Source of the DNA: Acinetobacter lwoffii
GTDB taxonomy: Bacteria; Pseudomonadota; Gammaproteobacteria; Pseudomonadales; Moraxellaceae
Reading direction: 5' to 3'
Length of the DNA stretch: 64,000 bases
Assembly (NCBI RefSeq): GCF_024129435.1
Contig: NZ_JAMXXN010000015.1
Coordinates: 1-64,000 of the forward strand
A program made the translations under genes and the position numbers. The notes under the pieces are model-generated. The model did not search any database, was not told the DNA's origin, and saw only the letters and a program-made list of their open reading frames with translations. Numbering within the stretch: position 1 is the stretch's first letter; every line of letters begins with the position of its first letter. Shown piece by piece: positions 1-10,751 of this stretch.

Positions 1-14
1 TACGAGGCATAGCG

Positions 15-67
15 AATAGTAAAATTGGGTTTGGCGATTTGATTTTACTACTTCGCTATTTTTTTAA
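15..67 (+). terminator. Probable terminator of a gene upstream of the window
   Basis: An imperfect inverted repeat (left arm about 11-25, right arm about 41-56, one unpaired base) is followed by a run of seven or more T on the plus strand. It would end a transcript entering from the left. The loop is rather long, so this is moderately supported. Confidence 0.45.
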
Positions 68-198
68 GCTAAAAGTGTCAACACACCCTAGAAGCATAAA
101 AATAAATATCGATGATTATTTATACAATCGCAAGATTTTTATAATGATTTTAATGTAAGAATAAAATTATTTTTAGAGTATTATCAAATTTCAGGCAT

Positions 199-219
199 AA
201 AAAAACCGCTTAACGCGGT
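199..219 (-). terminator. Terminator of the tRNA operon
   Basis: Minus-strand stem ACCGC/GCGGT (205-209 with 215-219) with a five-base loop is followed by seven U. It lies 30 bases past the last tRNA gene. Confidence 0.75.
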
Positions 220-248
220 ATCTTTTATCTCGACCATCTTGAAGGAGA

Positions 249-325
249 TGGTCGGAGCAGTAGGATTCGAACCTACGACCCCCTGGTCCCAAACCAGGTG
301 CACTACCAGGCTGTGCTATGCTCCG
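249..325 (-). tRNA. tRNA-Pro (anticodon TGG), copy 2 of the operon
   Basis: The minus strand folds into a full cloverleaf of 77 bases. It has a 7-bp acceptor CGGAGCA/TGCTCCG, discriminator A and an encoded CCA (249-251). The anticodon loop TTTGGGA gives anticodon TGG, reading CCN proline codons. It is identical over its whole length to the copy at 563-639 and is the last gene of a four-tRNA transcript (Pro-Arg-His-Pro). Confidence 0.96.
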
Positions 326-342
326 ATTTCAACTTTAAAAGT

Positions 343-419
343 TGGGGTGAATGACGGGATTCGAACCCGCGACAACTGGAATCACAATCCAGGGCTCTAC
401 CAACTGAGCTACATCCACC
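343..419 (-). tRNA. tRNA-His (anticodon GTG)
   Basis: Minus-strand cloverleaf with anticodon loop TTGTGAT (anticodon GTG, reads CAU and CAC). It carries the extra 5' G (G-1, position 419) opposite discriminator C73, the identity element of histidine tRNAs. The CCA end is encoded (343-345). It is the third gene of the tRNA operon. Confidence 0.96.
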
Positions 420-451
420 ATCATTTTGATTCTTAACATCAAGCGACCAAA

Positions 452-528
452 TGGCGCGCCTGACAGGATTCGAACCTGTGACCATCCGCTTAGAAGGCGG
501 ATGCTCTATCCAACTGAGCTACAAGCGC
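452..528 (-). tRNA. tRNA-Arg (anticodon TCT)
   Basis: Minus-strand cloverleaf with acceptor GCGCTTG/CAGGCGC, discriminator G and encoded CCA. The anticodon loop TTCTAAG gives TCT, which reads AGA and AGG. Second gene of the operon. Confidence 0.96.
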
Positions 529-562
529 GTTACTGATGCAAACATCATTTGCCTTGAAGAAT

Positions 563-639
563 TGGTCGGAGCAGTAGGATTCGAACCTACGACCCCCTGG
601 TCCCAAACCAGGTGCACTACCAGGCTGTGCTATGCTCCG
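563..639 (-). tRNA. tRNA-Pro (anticodon TGG), copy 1 of the operon
   Basis: First gene of the four-tRNA transcript. It is a 77-base cloverleaf with encoded CCA and anticodon TGG, identical to the copy at 249-325. Two perfect direct copies 237 bases apart could recombine and delete the His and Arg genes between them. Confidence 0.96.
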
Positions 640-683
640 ATTCATCTCAGCTTTCGTATCGAACATCGTTCGGTACGGTGTGC

Positions 684-712
684 ATTCTAGGCGTGACGCC
701 CGGAGACGTCAA
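684..712 (-). promoter_or_regulatory. Sigma-70 promoter of the tRNA operon
   Basis: Reading the minus strand: -35 TTGACG (707-712), exactly 17 bases of spacer, -10 TAGAAT (684-689). The first tRNA begins about 45 bases downstream. The bases just after the -10 begin GCACACCG, a GC-containing discriminator as in stable-RNA promoters that respond to ppGpp. The link to ppGpp is inference; relA itself lies at 30274-32583. Confidence 0.75.
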
Positions 713-733
713 CACCTATATTTAAAAAAAACC

Positions 734-754
734 GAAAAAACGCTTCAAGCGTTT
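734..754 (-). terminator. Terminator of nadA
   Basis: Minus-strand stem AAACGC/GCGTTT (738-743 with 749-754), five-base loop, then a U run (A734-A740 on the plus strand). It lies about 35 bases past the nadA stop. Confidence 0.65.
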
Positions 755-790
755 ATTTATCAATCACTTCAGACATTTTTTATACAAATT

Positions 791-1858
791 TTAACGTTTT
801 AGACCAGCACTAAAGTTCAGCATGCGATCTAGAGGCAGTTTCGCTCGTTCAGCAAGTGCAGGATCGACATAGACTTCCTGATCTTTATGCTGTAACACAT
901 GCAAGATACCATCCAGCTCGTTCATGGCCATCCAAGGACAATGCGCACAAGAACGACAGGTCGCCCCCTCTCCTGCGGTTGGTGCTTCAATCAGGATTTT
1001 ATCCGGTACTGCCTGCTGCATTTTATAAAAAATGCCGCGATCAGTAGCCACGATTAAACGTTGATGCGGCAAAGTCTGCGCTGCTTTAATCAGTTGCGAA
1101 GTGCTACCCACAGCATCGGCAATCTCGACTACAGACATCGGTGATTCAGGATGTACCAGAACCGCAGTATCTGGATAGAGTGATTTCATATTGGCAATAC
1201 CGCGTGAACGGAATTCCTCATGCACGATACAGGCGCCATCCCAGAGCAACATCTCTGCACCGGTTTTTTTCTGGATATAACGCCCCAGATGCTGATCGGG
1301 TGCCCAGATGATTTTTTCGCCCAGACTGTCCAGATGTTCGATAATTTCCACTGCACAACTTGAAGTGACGACCCAATCGGCCCGGGCTTTCACGGCCGCT
1401 GACGTGTTGGCATACACCACCACGGTATGATCCGGATGCGCATCACAAAAAGCGGTAAACTCATCGACAGGACAACCTAAGTCCAGTGAACAGGTCGCTT
1501 CCAGAGTTGGCATCAGCACGGTTTTATTGGGTGAAAGAATTTTAGAGGTTTCGCCCATAAATTTCACACCAGCTACCACAAGCGTTGAAGCTGGATGATC
1601 GCGACCAAAACGCGCCATTTCCAGTGAATCGGAAACACAGCCCCCCGTCAGTTCAGCCAGCTCTTGGACTTCAGGGTCGCAATAATAATGCGCCACCAAA
1701 ACAGCATCCTGTTTTTCTAGCTCTGCCTTGATCTGTGCAAATTTGTCCAATTTTTCCTGCTGGCTCATTTGATGTTCTTGTGGAACACCTAAACGATCTA
1801 AATGCGCCTGCACAATCGATTTAGCTTCATTGGCTATTAATTTGGTCGCATCATTCAT
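791..1858 (-). CDS. nadA: Quinolinate synthase A
   Basis: NadA condenses iminoaspartate with dihydroxyacetone phosphate to quinolinate, the second step of de novo NAD synthesis, in the cytosol. It carries a [4Fe-4S] cluster held by three cysteines. All three motifs are present: [19 protein letters not shown] and [12 protein letters not shown] near the C-terminus. The frame opens at a GTG at 1888, but the ATG at 1858 is preferred because AAGAG sits six bases before it. This gives 355 residues, normal for the family. It is a single gene with its own terminator, between the tRNA operon and argJ. No nadB or nadC is nearby. Confidence 0.95.
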   Translation of the reverse strand: MNDATKLIANEAKSIVQAHLDRLGVPQEHQMSQQEKLDKFAQIKAELEKQDAVLVAHYYCDPEVQELAELTGGCVSDSLEMARFGRDHPASTLVVAGVKFMGETSKILSPNKTVLMPTLEATCSLDLGCPVDEFTAFCDAHPDHTVVVYANTSAAVKARADWVVTSSCAVEIIEHLDSLGEKIIWAPDQHLGRYIQKKTGAEMLLWDGACIVHEEFRSRGIANMKSLYPDTAVLVHPESPMSVVEIADAVGSTSQLIKAAQTLPHQRLIVATDRGIFYKMQQAVPDKILIEAPTAGEGATCRSCAHCPWMAMNELDGILHVLQHKDQEVYVDPALAERAKLPLDRMLNFSAGLKR

Positions 1859-1971
1859 AACAACTCTTACTCTACCCTCATGGTTCACTATTCAATGAAC
1901 CTTTCACCCTACATCCCGGTCATCTCTGGCGAAATGCTATTTTTGACCAGTCATTAAAAATCATTAAGTAT

Positions 1972-1997
1972 AAAAAAAGCCCCACAACGGAGGCTTT
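1972..1997 (-). terminator. Terminator of argJ
   Basis: Minus strand AAAGCCTC, short loop, GGGGCTTT and seven U, directly after the argJ stop at 2012. Confidence 0.65.
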
Positions 1998-2011
1998 ATA
2001 AACAATCTGAA

Positions 2012-3232
2012 TTATGAGCGATAATCTGCATTGATTTTTACGTAGTCATACGACAGGTCACAGGTATAAACCGTATCTTTTGCCTGACCTCGTCCAAGAT
2101 CAACACGAATCGTCATTTCAGCCTGGGCCATCACACGTGCACCGGCTGCTTCAGTATAGTCTGCTGCCGCACCACCATCTTTGCAGATTTGCACATCATC
2201 TAACCAAACCTGAATTTTTGCAACGTCTAAATTTGGCACACCGGCATAACCAATCGCTGCCAGAATACGGCCCCAGTTTGGGTCAGAAGCAAAGATTGCG
2301 GTTTTGACCAGCGGTGAATGCGCAATGCTATAGGCAATATCGCAGCACTCTTGAGTATTGCCACCACCTTCTACAGTCACGGTAATGAATTTAGTCGCAC
2401 CTTCACCATCACGTACAATCAGTTGCGCAAGGCGTTTCATGGTACGTGTCAATACGTCTAGCACCACTGCATAACGTGGATCTTCAGTCGAAGTGATTTC
2501 AGCACCACCGGCCTGACCTGTGGCAATAAAAATACACGAGTCATTAGTTGAGGTATCGCCATCAATTGTAATACGGTTAAACGATACATTGACTGTTTCA
2601 GTTAATAACTGTTGAACCAGTTCACGGCTGATCGGTGCATCCGTCGCAACATAACCCAGCATGGTCGCCATATTGGGACGAATCATGCCTGCACCTTTGG
2701 AAATACCGGTCATGGTATAAGTCACACCATCCAGCTCGAACTGTTCTGAAGCACCTTTCGGGGTGGTATCTGTGGTCATGATTCCAGTTGCTGCATCGAC
2801 CCAGGCATCATCACGCAATGAATCCAGCGCAGGCTGTAAACCTGTAAGCAAACGCTCCATTGGAAGCTGCTCACCAATCACACCAGTCGAGAATGGCAAC
2901 ACTTCAGCAGCCTGTACGCCTGCAAGTTCAGCCAGCTTGGCACAGGTGGCTTCTGCATTTGCCATGCCTGTAGGGCCTGTTCCTGCATTGGCATTTCCGG
3001 TATTGATTACCAGGTAACGTGGATTACCCGCTTGCAAATGGGCTTTAGATACATGCACTGGTGCTGCACAAAAGGCATTCTGGGTAAACACCCCTGCAAC
3101 ATTGGAGCCTGCAGCCAGTTCAAATATCACCAGGTCACGTCGGTTCTGATAGCGCACATAGGCTTCAGCCGAACCAATTTTAACCCCTTTCACCACATGC
3201 ATCTGTGGCATAGATACGTCACCAACTGCCAT
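2012..3232 (-). CDS. argJ: Bifunctional glutamate N-acetyltransferase/amino-acid acetyltransferase
   Basis: ArgJ moves the acetyl group from N-acetylornithine to glutamate, recycling it in arginine synthesis, and in bifunctional forms also uses acetyl-CoA. The precursor cuts itself before a threonine that becomes the N-terminal nucleophile. The motif PNMATMLG is present with that Thr at about residue 190. An in-frame start at 3337 would add 35 residues unlike the family. The ATG at 3232 ([10 protein letters not shown]) gives 406 residues, the usual length. The gene lies downstream of secA and a small exported protein. The secA-argJ neighbourhood is also known in Pseudomonas. Confidence 0.94.
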   Translation of the reverse strand: MAVGDVSMPQMHVVKGVKIGSAEAYVRYQNRRDLVIFELAAGSNVAGVFTQNAFCAAPVHVSKAHLQAGNPRYLVINTGNANAGTGPTGMANAEATCAKLAELAGVQAAEVLPFSTGVIGEQLPMERLLTGLQPALDSLRDDAWVDAATGIMTTDTTPKGASEQFELDGVTYTMTGISKGAGMIRPNMATMLGYVATDAPISRELVQQLLTETVNVSFNRITIDGDTSTNDSCIFIATGQAGGAEITSTEDPRYAVVLDVLTRTMKRLAQLIVRDGEGATKFITVTVEGGGNTQECCDIAYSIAHSPLVKTAIFASDPNWGRILAAIGYAGVPNLDVAKIQVWLDDVQICKDGGAAADYTEAAGARVMAQAEMTIRVDLGRGQAKDTVYTCDLSYDYVKINADYRS

Positions 3233-3340
3233 TTTAAAGTCCAATATTGAAGTTTTAGAAAAATACAGCTTAGTTGATCTGCAACAAAAAATCGAGCCAA
3301 AGCCTGAGCCAGCCTGAGATTTGTTATGGATTTTCACAAT

Positions 3341-3367
3341 AAAAAACCAGTCATCAAGACTGGTTTC
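3341..3367 (-). terminator. Terminator after the small exported protein
   Basis: Stem ACCAGTC/GACTGGT (3347-3353 with 3359-3365), loop of five, six U on the minus strand. Confidence 0.75.
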
Positions 3368-3390
3368 TACATTTTTAAAATAAGATATTT

Positions 3391-3744
3391 TTAATTTTGT
3401 GCAAGTTGTCCAGATTCGCTTAGCAAAGCCTGTTTCGCCTGTTGTTGACTTGCAGTAGAAAGTGCCGGATTTGTAGCAACAATACGGTCTGCATTTGCCG
3501 CATTGGCAGCTGCAATCGCAGCCGTCTGCAACACAATCGGACGATTCTGGTTGGCAAAGGTATAACGGATGCCGGTACGTGGGCTTGCTACAGTCACTTG
3601 TGCATCGGTACGTTGTACTTGAGCAGTGTTAGTACCCACCGCTTGCTGAACTTTATCAATTGTTGTGGTCGCTGCAGTTTGTGCAAAACTTAAGGCAGGC
3701 ATTGCCAAAACGGCAATCATGAGCGTTTTTAATACTTTTTTCAT
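3391..3744 (-). CDS. Small exported protein of unknown function
   Basis: 117 residues with a clear Sec signal peptide: MKK, a hydrophobic stretch, then ALSFAQ with likely cleavage after Ala21. The mature part is rich in Ala, Thr and Gln (about 96 residues) without cysteines. Its middle reads [17 protein letters not shown] and the rest is alanine-rich and probably helical. It has its own terminator and lies between secA and argJ, both minus. I do not recognise a family. A periplasmic location is likely from the signal peptide. Confidence 0.7.
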   Translation of the reverse strand: MKKVLKTLMIAVLAMPALSFAQTAATTTIDKVQQAVGTNTAQVQRTDAQVTVASPRTGIRYTFANQNRPIVLQTAAIAAANAANADRIVATNPALSTASQQQAKQALLSESGQLAQN

Positions 3745-3842
3745 TCAGGTTATTCCACTTTGAGGTGTTGAATGAGCCATTAAATAGCATTTAATTCCTA
3801 AGACTGCAAACAGTATTCAATTTCTGAAAAATCTTCATACAT

Positions 3843-3874
3843 AAAAAAATCAGAGCCATGGGGCTCTGATTTTT
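3843..3874 (-). terminator. Terminator of secA
   Basis: Near-perfect stem AATCAGAGCC/GGGCTCTGATT (about 3849-3871) with a three-base loop, A run on the left and T run on the right, so it can act on both strands. Here it ends secA. Confidence 0.8.
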
Positions 3875-3882
3875 AATAGCGT

Positions 3883-6609
<2,727 letters not shown>

Positions 6610-6941
6610 GAATAGACTCTCTAAATCTTGCTTGTCAAATGAATATGTTCTTAGTCGTTATTATGGTGCTAGAAATTTGAACTACAAGGGTTTTGCTGTA
6701 AAACCGCTAAAAAAATCTGATCCTTAGTTCTAGCCCTAAGATCTAAGGCAAAGTAATGTAGCAAATTTTCCCTGTGCAACATAGTCAATTAGGTGACTGA
6801 TTTTTGCGCTTCTGGATAGATGGATATCCTACTTATGCAATTTACTCATAAAGAAAGCAAAAAACACTATTTTTAATCATAAAAAAATTGATTCATATTA
6901 AATCGTATCTCGACACTAAAAGACCAATTGAGGCTAAAAAG

Positions 6942-7583
6942 ATGAGTTTACGTCTAGGCGATACCGCACCGAATTTTGAACAGCAATCCAGTGAAGGCCT
7001 GATTAATTTTTATGACTTTCTGGGTGATAGCTGGGGCATTTTATTTTCACACCCTGCTGACTATACACCAGTATGTACGACTGAGCTTGGCTATACCGCA
7101 AAACTGAAAGACGAGTTTGCAAAACGTAGCGTGAAAGCCATTGCCTTGTCGGTCGATGATGTTGAATCGCATCATGGCTGGATTAAAGATATCAATGAAA
7201 CCCAAAACACCACGGTGAATTTCCCGATCATTGCCGATCAGGATCGCAAAGTTTCCGAGCTGTATGACTTTATTCATCCGAATGCCAGCGAAACGCTAAC
7301 AGTTCGTTCTTTAGTGGTCATTGATCCCAACAAAAAAGTCCGTTTGATTATTACTTATCCTGCATCGACCGGTCGTAATTTCCATGAAATCTTGCGTGTG
7401 GTGGATTCACTTCAACTCACCGATAAACATAAAGTGGCCACGCCTGCGAACTGGCAGCACGGTGATGATGTGGTGATTGTCCCTTCACTGAAAGATGAAG
7501 AAGAAATCAAGCAACGTTTTCCAAAAGGTTATACCGCGGTTAAACCTTACCTGCGCTTAACGCCACATCCTGAGCAAAATTAA
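6942..7583 (+). CDS. 1-Cys (Prx6-type) peroxiredoxin
   Basis: Thiol peroxidase reducing H2O2 and organic peroxides. The peroxidatic cysteine motif PADYTPVCTTE places Cys45. The long C-terminal domain (VPSLKDEEEIKQRFP, KPYLRL) is typical of the Prx6 group. No second conserved catalytic cysteine is seen, which fits a 1-Cys enzyme. An upstream in-frame ATG exists at 6888, but the ATG at 6942 has GAGG nine bases before it and gives MSLRLGDTAPNF, the standard family start (213 residues). It is divergent from secA. A hairpin overlaps its stop codon. Confidence 0.92.
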   Translation: MSLRLGDTAPNFEQQSSEGLINFYDFLGDSWGILFSHPADYTPVCTTELGYTAKLKDEFAKRSVKAIALSVDDVESHHGWIKDINETQNTTVNFPIIADQDRKVSELYDFIHPNASETLTVRSLVVIDPNKKVRLIITYPASTGRNFHEILRVVDSLQLTDKHKVATPANWQHGDDVVIVPSLKDEEEIKQRFPKGYTAVKPYLRLTPHPEQN

Positions 7584-7603
7584 AAGGACTCCTTTTTAAT
7601 TTT
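7577..7603 (+). terminator. Hairpin overlapping the peroxiredoxin stop codon
   Basis: Near-perfect inverted repeat AAAATTAAAAGG / CCTTTTTAATTTT with a three-base loop. It contains the TAA stop at 7581-7583 and ends in T-rich sequence. Probably a terminator or an mRNA 3'-end stabiliser. Confidence 0.55.
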
Positions 7604-7763
7604 GCGCAAGACAAGCGAAGCGCGTAGCACAGGATAAGATGGAGCTCGTAGTAAAGAATAAGAGAAACTCTATTTTCCACATTTTATGCTTTATCGAATA
7701 CTACATTGACGTGCTACGGGTTCGATTTCTCTATACAGCCTGTCTTCGGATAGGCTTTTTTAT
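7604..7763 (+). ncRNA. Candidate structured small RNA or processed 3' UTR
   Basis: This gene-free stretch folds on itself. CGAA (7616-7619) and CGTAGCAC (7623-7630) pair with GTGCTACG (7711-7718) and TTCG (7721-7724). Further in, GTAGTA (7648-7653) pairs with TACTAC (7699-7704), with a small AGAG/CTCT hairpin at the tip. It ends in a textbook terminator with a C(UUCG)G loop on the plus strand. I see no convincing promoter at its 5' side, so it may be cut from the peroxiredoxin mRNA. No known RNA family is recognised. Confidence 0.4.
7737..7762 (+). terminator. UUCG-loop terminator
   Basis: Stem AGCCTGTC/GATAGGCT (7737-7744 with 7749-7756) closed by the stable C-UUCG-G tetraloop and followed by a T run. 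The loop sequence fixes the direction as plus. Confidence 0.88.
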
Positions 7764-7813
7764 ATTCAAAATCTCATATCCACTTTAAACTTGAAATAAC
7801 AAAAACAACATCT

Positions 7814-8431
7814 ATGCTCTGTATGAAAATCTGCATATTTCCAATCCTCATGAGTGGCTACCTCCTAACCACAGGTTGCATGACTACGCCTGCCCTGCCT
7901 GAACCTCAACGTCCTCAGCATTGGGGACAGCCCATTCATCAGAATCATAATTTTCATCAAATCAGCAATTTTGTCTATCGTAGTGAGCAGCCTTCAACTG
8001 AACTCATTCCTTTATTAAAAAAGCATCAAATCGATGTAGTTATTAATTTACGTTCACGGGATCAAGACAGCTTTGTTTTGAGCAATGAAAACTTTCAGCT
8101 ACATCATGTACCCATACATACCTGGGCAATTGATCGGGAAGATTTATTGAAAATTATGCTACTGATTCAGCAAGCACAACAAAATCACCAGAAGGTGCTC
8201 TTGCATTGTTATCACGGTTCAGACCGAACTGGTGCAAGTGTCGCCATGTACCGGATTATTTTTGAACATTGGCCGATTGAGCAGGCACTACAGGAAATGA
8301 AACATGGCGGATATGGTTTTCATGCCATTTGGCACAATATTGAAAATTTATTTACCCCTGAAAATGTAAAATGGATTCGCGAGCAACTCACGAATCCATC
8401 TACAGAAACTTTGATTAATACTAAGAATTAA
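7814..8431 (+). CDS. Putative lipoprotein with tyrosine/dual-specificity phosphatase fold
   Basis: 205 residues. The N-terminus is a signal sequence ending LLTTGC (Cys22), a weak lipobox, so it may be lipid-anchored in the periplasm. The phosphatase P-loop HCYHGSDRTG gives nucleophile Cys132 and Arg138. An upstream Asp in TWAID (about 103-107) could be the general acid. The fold resembles small dual-specificity phosphatases of the DSP/Siw14 type. The substrate is unknown. An alternative start at 7823 would remove three residues. The 3' end overlaps the convergent SPOR gene by four bases, and no separate terminator is seen there. Confidence 0.75.
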   Translation: MLCMKICIFPILMSGYLLTTGCMTTPALPEPQRPQHWGQPIHQNHNFHQISNFVYRSEQPSTELIPLLKKHQIDVVINLRSRDQDSFVLSNENFQLHHVPIHTWAIDREDLLKIMLLIQQAQQNHQKVLLHCYHGSDRTGASVAMYRIIFEHWPIEQALQEMKHGGYGFHAIWHNIENLFTPENVKWIREQLTNPSTETLINTKN

Positions 8432-9477
8432 CGCTTATCTAGCGGCACCCAATCGTTCACCCAAGCTGATTTCATATTCAGGCTGGCATCAGACGCAATT
8501 TTCTTACGAAGTGCATCTGCAGTCTCACGGTCTTTGGACGGACCCACCATGATACGTACACCTTTAGACGTTGAGCTTTTGGTTACTTTATAACCTTTGG
8601 CACGCAGTTTGGCTGCTACAGCATCTGCATTGGCTTCATTCGCTGCCAGTGCCACCTGCACCATCCATTGCTTGTCCTCTTCACCTTCCAGTAACTTACG
8701 CGCCTGTTCAGCTTCTGCTTTCTTCTTGGCTTCTTCGGCTGCAGCCTTTTTCTTAGCTTCTTCAGCTTTACGCTTTTCGTCGGCCTTACGTTTTTCTTCG
8801 GCTGCTTTACGTTCAGCTTCTTTCTTTTCAGCCGCTTTACGCTCTTCCTCGGTTTTACGTTTTGCTTCAGCCGCCTTACGTTCTGCTTCGGCTTTTTGCT
8901 GTTGCTCTAACTTGCGTTTTTCTTCAGCGGCTTTACTTTCAGCAGCTTTACGCTCTGCTTCTTTCTTGGCTGCATCAGTAGAACTATTGGCTTTTTGTTG
9001 GTCCAGCTGCTGCTGGGCTAACTTTTTTTCTTGCACCGCTTTTTCTTCAGCCAGACGTTTCTGCTTGGCCTGTTCGTCTTCAACCAGTTCTGGCGGAATA
9101 TTATCGGAACTTTGCTGTCCCAGGCGGTGTGCATTCAGGGCAGCATATTCTTCAGCCGCTTTACGCGCAGCATCTGCTTCAGCCTGCTGTTGCATCGCTA
9201 AAAATTCGGCTGCACGTGCTTCCTGCTCTGCAACCGATTTTTCCCGGTCACGACGTTGCTGTTCAAGTAAACGCTTTTCTGTTTCCACATCGACCGTCAA
9301 AGAACCGAGCGAATGATTGCCTGTCTCTTTATTTTCAACTTCCGCAGCCTGTGCCGGATTTTGCTGACGGTCCTGATTGATTTCATCTTGGCCTTTCAGG
9401 AGTAATGCTGCCAATAAAACACCACCACCGAGTAAAACAACACCGCCCATCCAGCGCTGTTTGTTATTCATTGACAT
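8428..9477 (-). CDS. SPOR-domain cell-division/envelope protein (DedD-like)
   Basis: About 349 residues: short cytoplasmic tail, one membrane helix (WMGGVVLLGGGVLLAALLL), a long Ala/Lys/Glu/Arg-rich coiled region (about residues 60-260) reminiscent of TolA, and a C-terminal SPOR domain (about 270-349). SPOR domains bind denuded peptidoglycan at the septum. The ATG at 9477 lies inside the end of folC, so the genes are translationally coupled; a second ATG at 9471 is also possible. Position after accD-folC matches the Pseudomonas order accD-folC-dedD-like. The repetitive coil gives long Ala/Ser-rich antisense frames that are not genes. Confidence 0.85.
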   Translation of the reverse strand: MSMNNKQRWMGGVVLLGGGVLLAALLLKGQDEINQDRQQNPAQAAEVENKETGNHSLGSLTVDVETEKRLLEQQRRDREKSVAEQEARAAEFLAMQQQAEADAARKAAEEYAALNAHRLGQQSSDNIPPELVEDEQAKQKRLAEEKAVQEKKLAQQQLDQQKANSSTDAAKKEAERKAAESKAAEEKRKLEQQQKAEAERKAAEAKRKTEEERKAAEKKEAERKAAEEKRKADEKRKAEEAKKKAAAEEAKKKAEAEQARKLLEGEEDKQWMVQVALAANEANADAVAAKLRAKGYKVTKSSTSKGVRIMVGPSKDRETADALRKKIASDASLNMKSAWVNDWVPLDKR

Positions 9478-10751
9478 TCTTCCAAATACTCCCATACCGC
9501 TTCTAATGTATGAAATGATCCACATACCAAAATCAGCTGATTATTATCTGTTTGATCCAGTGCTGATTTAAAAGCTAATTTTACATTGTCAAATTGTTCT
9601 ACCGCCTCACCGTTTAAAGCATCAGCCAAAACTGTGACGTCTGCTGCACGTGGAACGGATAATGGTGCAATTTTCCACAATTGCACCGTGTCTTTCAATA
9701 ACTTGACGACAGAATTTATATCTTTATCTGCCAGCATTGAAAATACACAAATGACTTCATTATATTTTTGATTGTAATTTAAATAATCTCGTAATTGTTT
9801 CAGTAGAAATTCGACCCCATGCGGGTTGTGTCCTGCATCAAAAATCACGGTTTTATTCTGGATTTGACGAACTTCAAAACGTCCCGGCAATTTTGCCGTT
9901 TGAATTCCTTGTGCAATTGCCTGTTGACTGACGTTTAATCCGCTCAGCAGAATGGCAGCCACGGCGGTAGAAATATTATCTAATGCCAGTGAACCTTTAG
10001 GGAGTTTTAAGGTCGTACCCGAAGAAGCAAAAGCCCAGCTTTGGCCATCTTCAAACGCTTCATAAAAATAATCCCGGTTGATTGCATACAAGGGCGCATT
10101 GCATTCTTGGGATTTATCCAGAATCGCTTGCGGGATCTGTTGCTGTCCACCAAACACCACGGGAATATCCGGGCGGATAATTCCGGCCTTTTCAAAAGCA
10201 ATTTTCTCGATGGTGTCACCAAGCCAGTCAGTATGATCCAGACCAATATTGGTAATCACCGCAACATCCGGATTGACCACATTGACCACATCCAGACGGC
10301 CGCCTAAGCCGACTTCCAGCACCCAGACATCACAGCATTGATCTTTAAAAATCACAAAAGCAGCCAGTGTCGTGGCTTCAAAGAAAGACAGGCTCAAACC
10401 GCATTCGCGACGAGCCTGATCGACCTGAACAAAAGCATCAATCAGCAACTGATCTTCCACTTCAATGCCGCGTAATTTCACGCGTTCATTGAAACGGTAC
10501 ACGTGTGGAGACTGATATAGCCCGACCTTGAAGCCTTGCGCATTCAGGATCGCGGCTAGTGTAGTGGTGGTTGAACCCTTACCATTGGTTCCCGCCACTG
10601 TTAGCACTTTGGCCTCTGGAGATGTCACGCCCAGCTTTTCAGCCATCGGAATAACGCGCTCCAGACCTAAATCAATACCCGTAACGTGAACATGGCTCCA
10701 ATACTCGAGCCATGTGTTTAAAGAATCTGTTGCTAATGGTGCTGTGTTCAA
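9468..10751 (-). CDS. folC: Bifunctional dihydrofolate synthase/folylpolyglutamate synthase
   Basis: FolC adds glutamate to dihydropteroate and then chains glutamates on folate, using ATP. Mur-ligase type P-loop VAGTNGKGSTTTT is at about residues 52-64, and VITNIGLDHTDWLG and FDAGHNPHG are present. 427 residues is normal. The start is a TTG at 10751-10749 overlapping the accD stop (TTGA). The next in-frame Met is too far inside, so TTG is the only reasonable start. It belongs to the tightly packed trpA-accD-folC-SPOR operon. Confidence 0.94.
   Translation of the reverse strand: MNTAPLATDSLNTWLEYWSHVHVTGIDLGLERVIPMAEKLGVTSPEAKVLTVAGTNGKGSTTTTLAAILNAQGFKVGLYQSPHVYRFNERVKLRGIEVEDQLLIDAFVQVDQARRECGLSLSFFEATTLAAFVIFKDQCCDVWVLEVGLGGRLDVVNVVNPDVAVITNIGLDHTDWLGDTIEKIAFEKAGIIRPDIPVVFGGQQQIPQAILDKSQECNAPLYAINRDYFYEAFEDGQSWAFASSGTTLKLPKGSLALDNISTAVAAILLSGLNVSQQAIAQGIQTAKLPGRFEVRQIQNKTVIFDAGHNPHGVEFLLKQLRDYLNYNQKYNEVICVFSMLADKDINSVVKLLKDTVQLWKIAPLSVPRAADVTVLADALNGEAVEQFDNVKLAFKSALDQTDNNQLILVCGSFHTLEAVWEYLEECQ

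Noticed and set aside
239-690. Short plus-strand frames across the tRNA array (similar peptides repeated)
   Set aside because: They translate the tRNA genes themselves; the repeated peptide comes from the duplicated tRNA-Pro.
7604-7763. 6S RNA, tmRNA or RNase P RNA as identity of the folded element
   Set aside because: None of their conserved sequence blocks are visible and the length is too short for tmRNA or RNase P.
8700-8960. Repeated short DNA units in the SPOR gene, at first sight like a CRISPR array
   Set aside because: The units are codon repeats of Ala/Glu/Lys/Arg in frame, of uneven length, without spacers.
8597-9316. Long plus-strand frame of 239 codons rich in Ala and Ser opposite the SPOR protein
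   Set aside because: It is the mirror of the repetitive Lys/Glu/Ala coil on the minus strand and shows no ribosome site or family motif.
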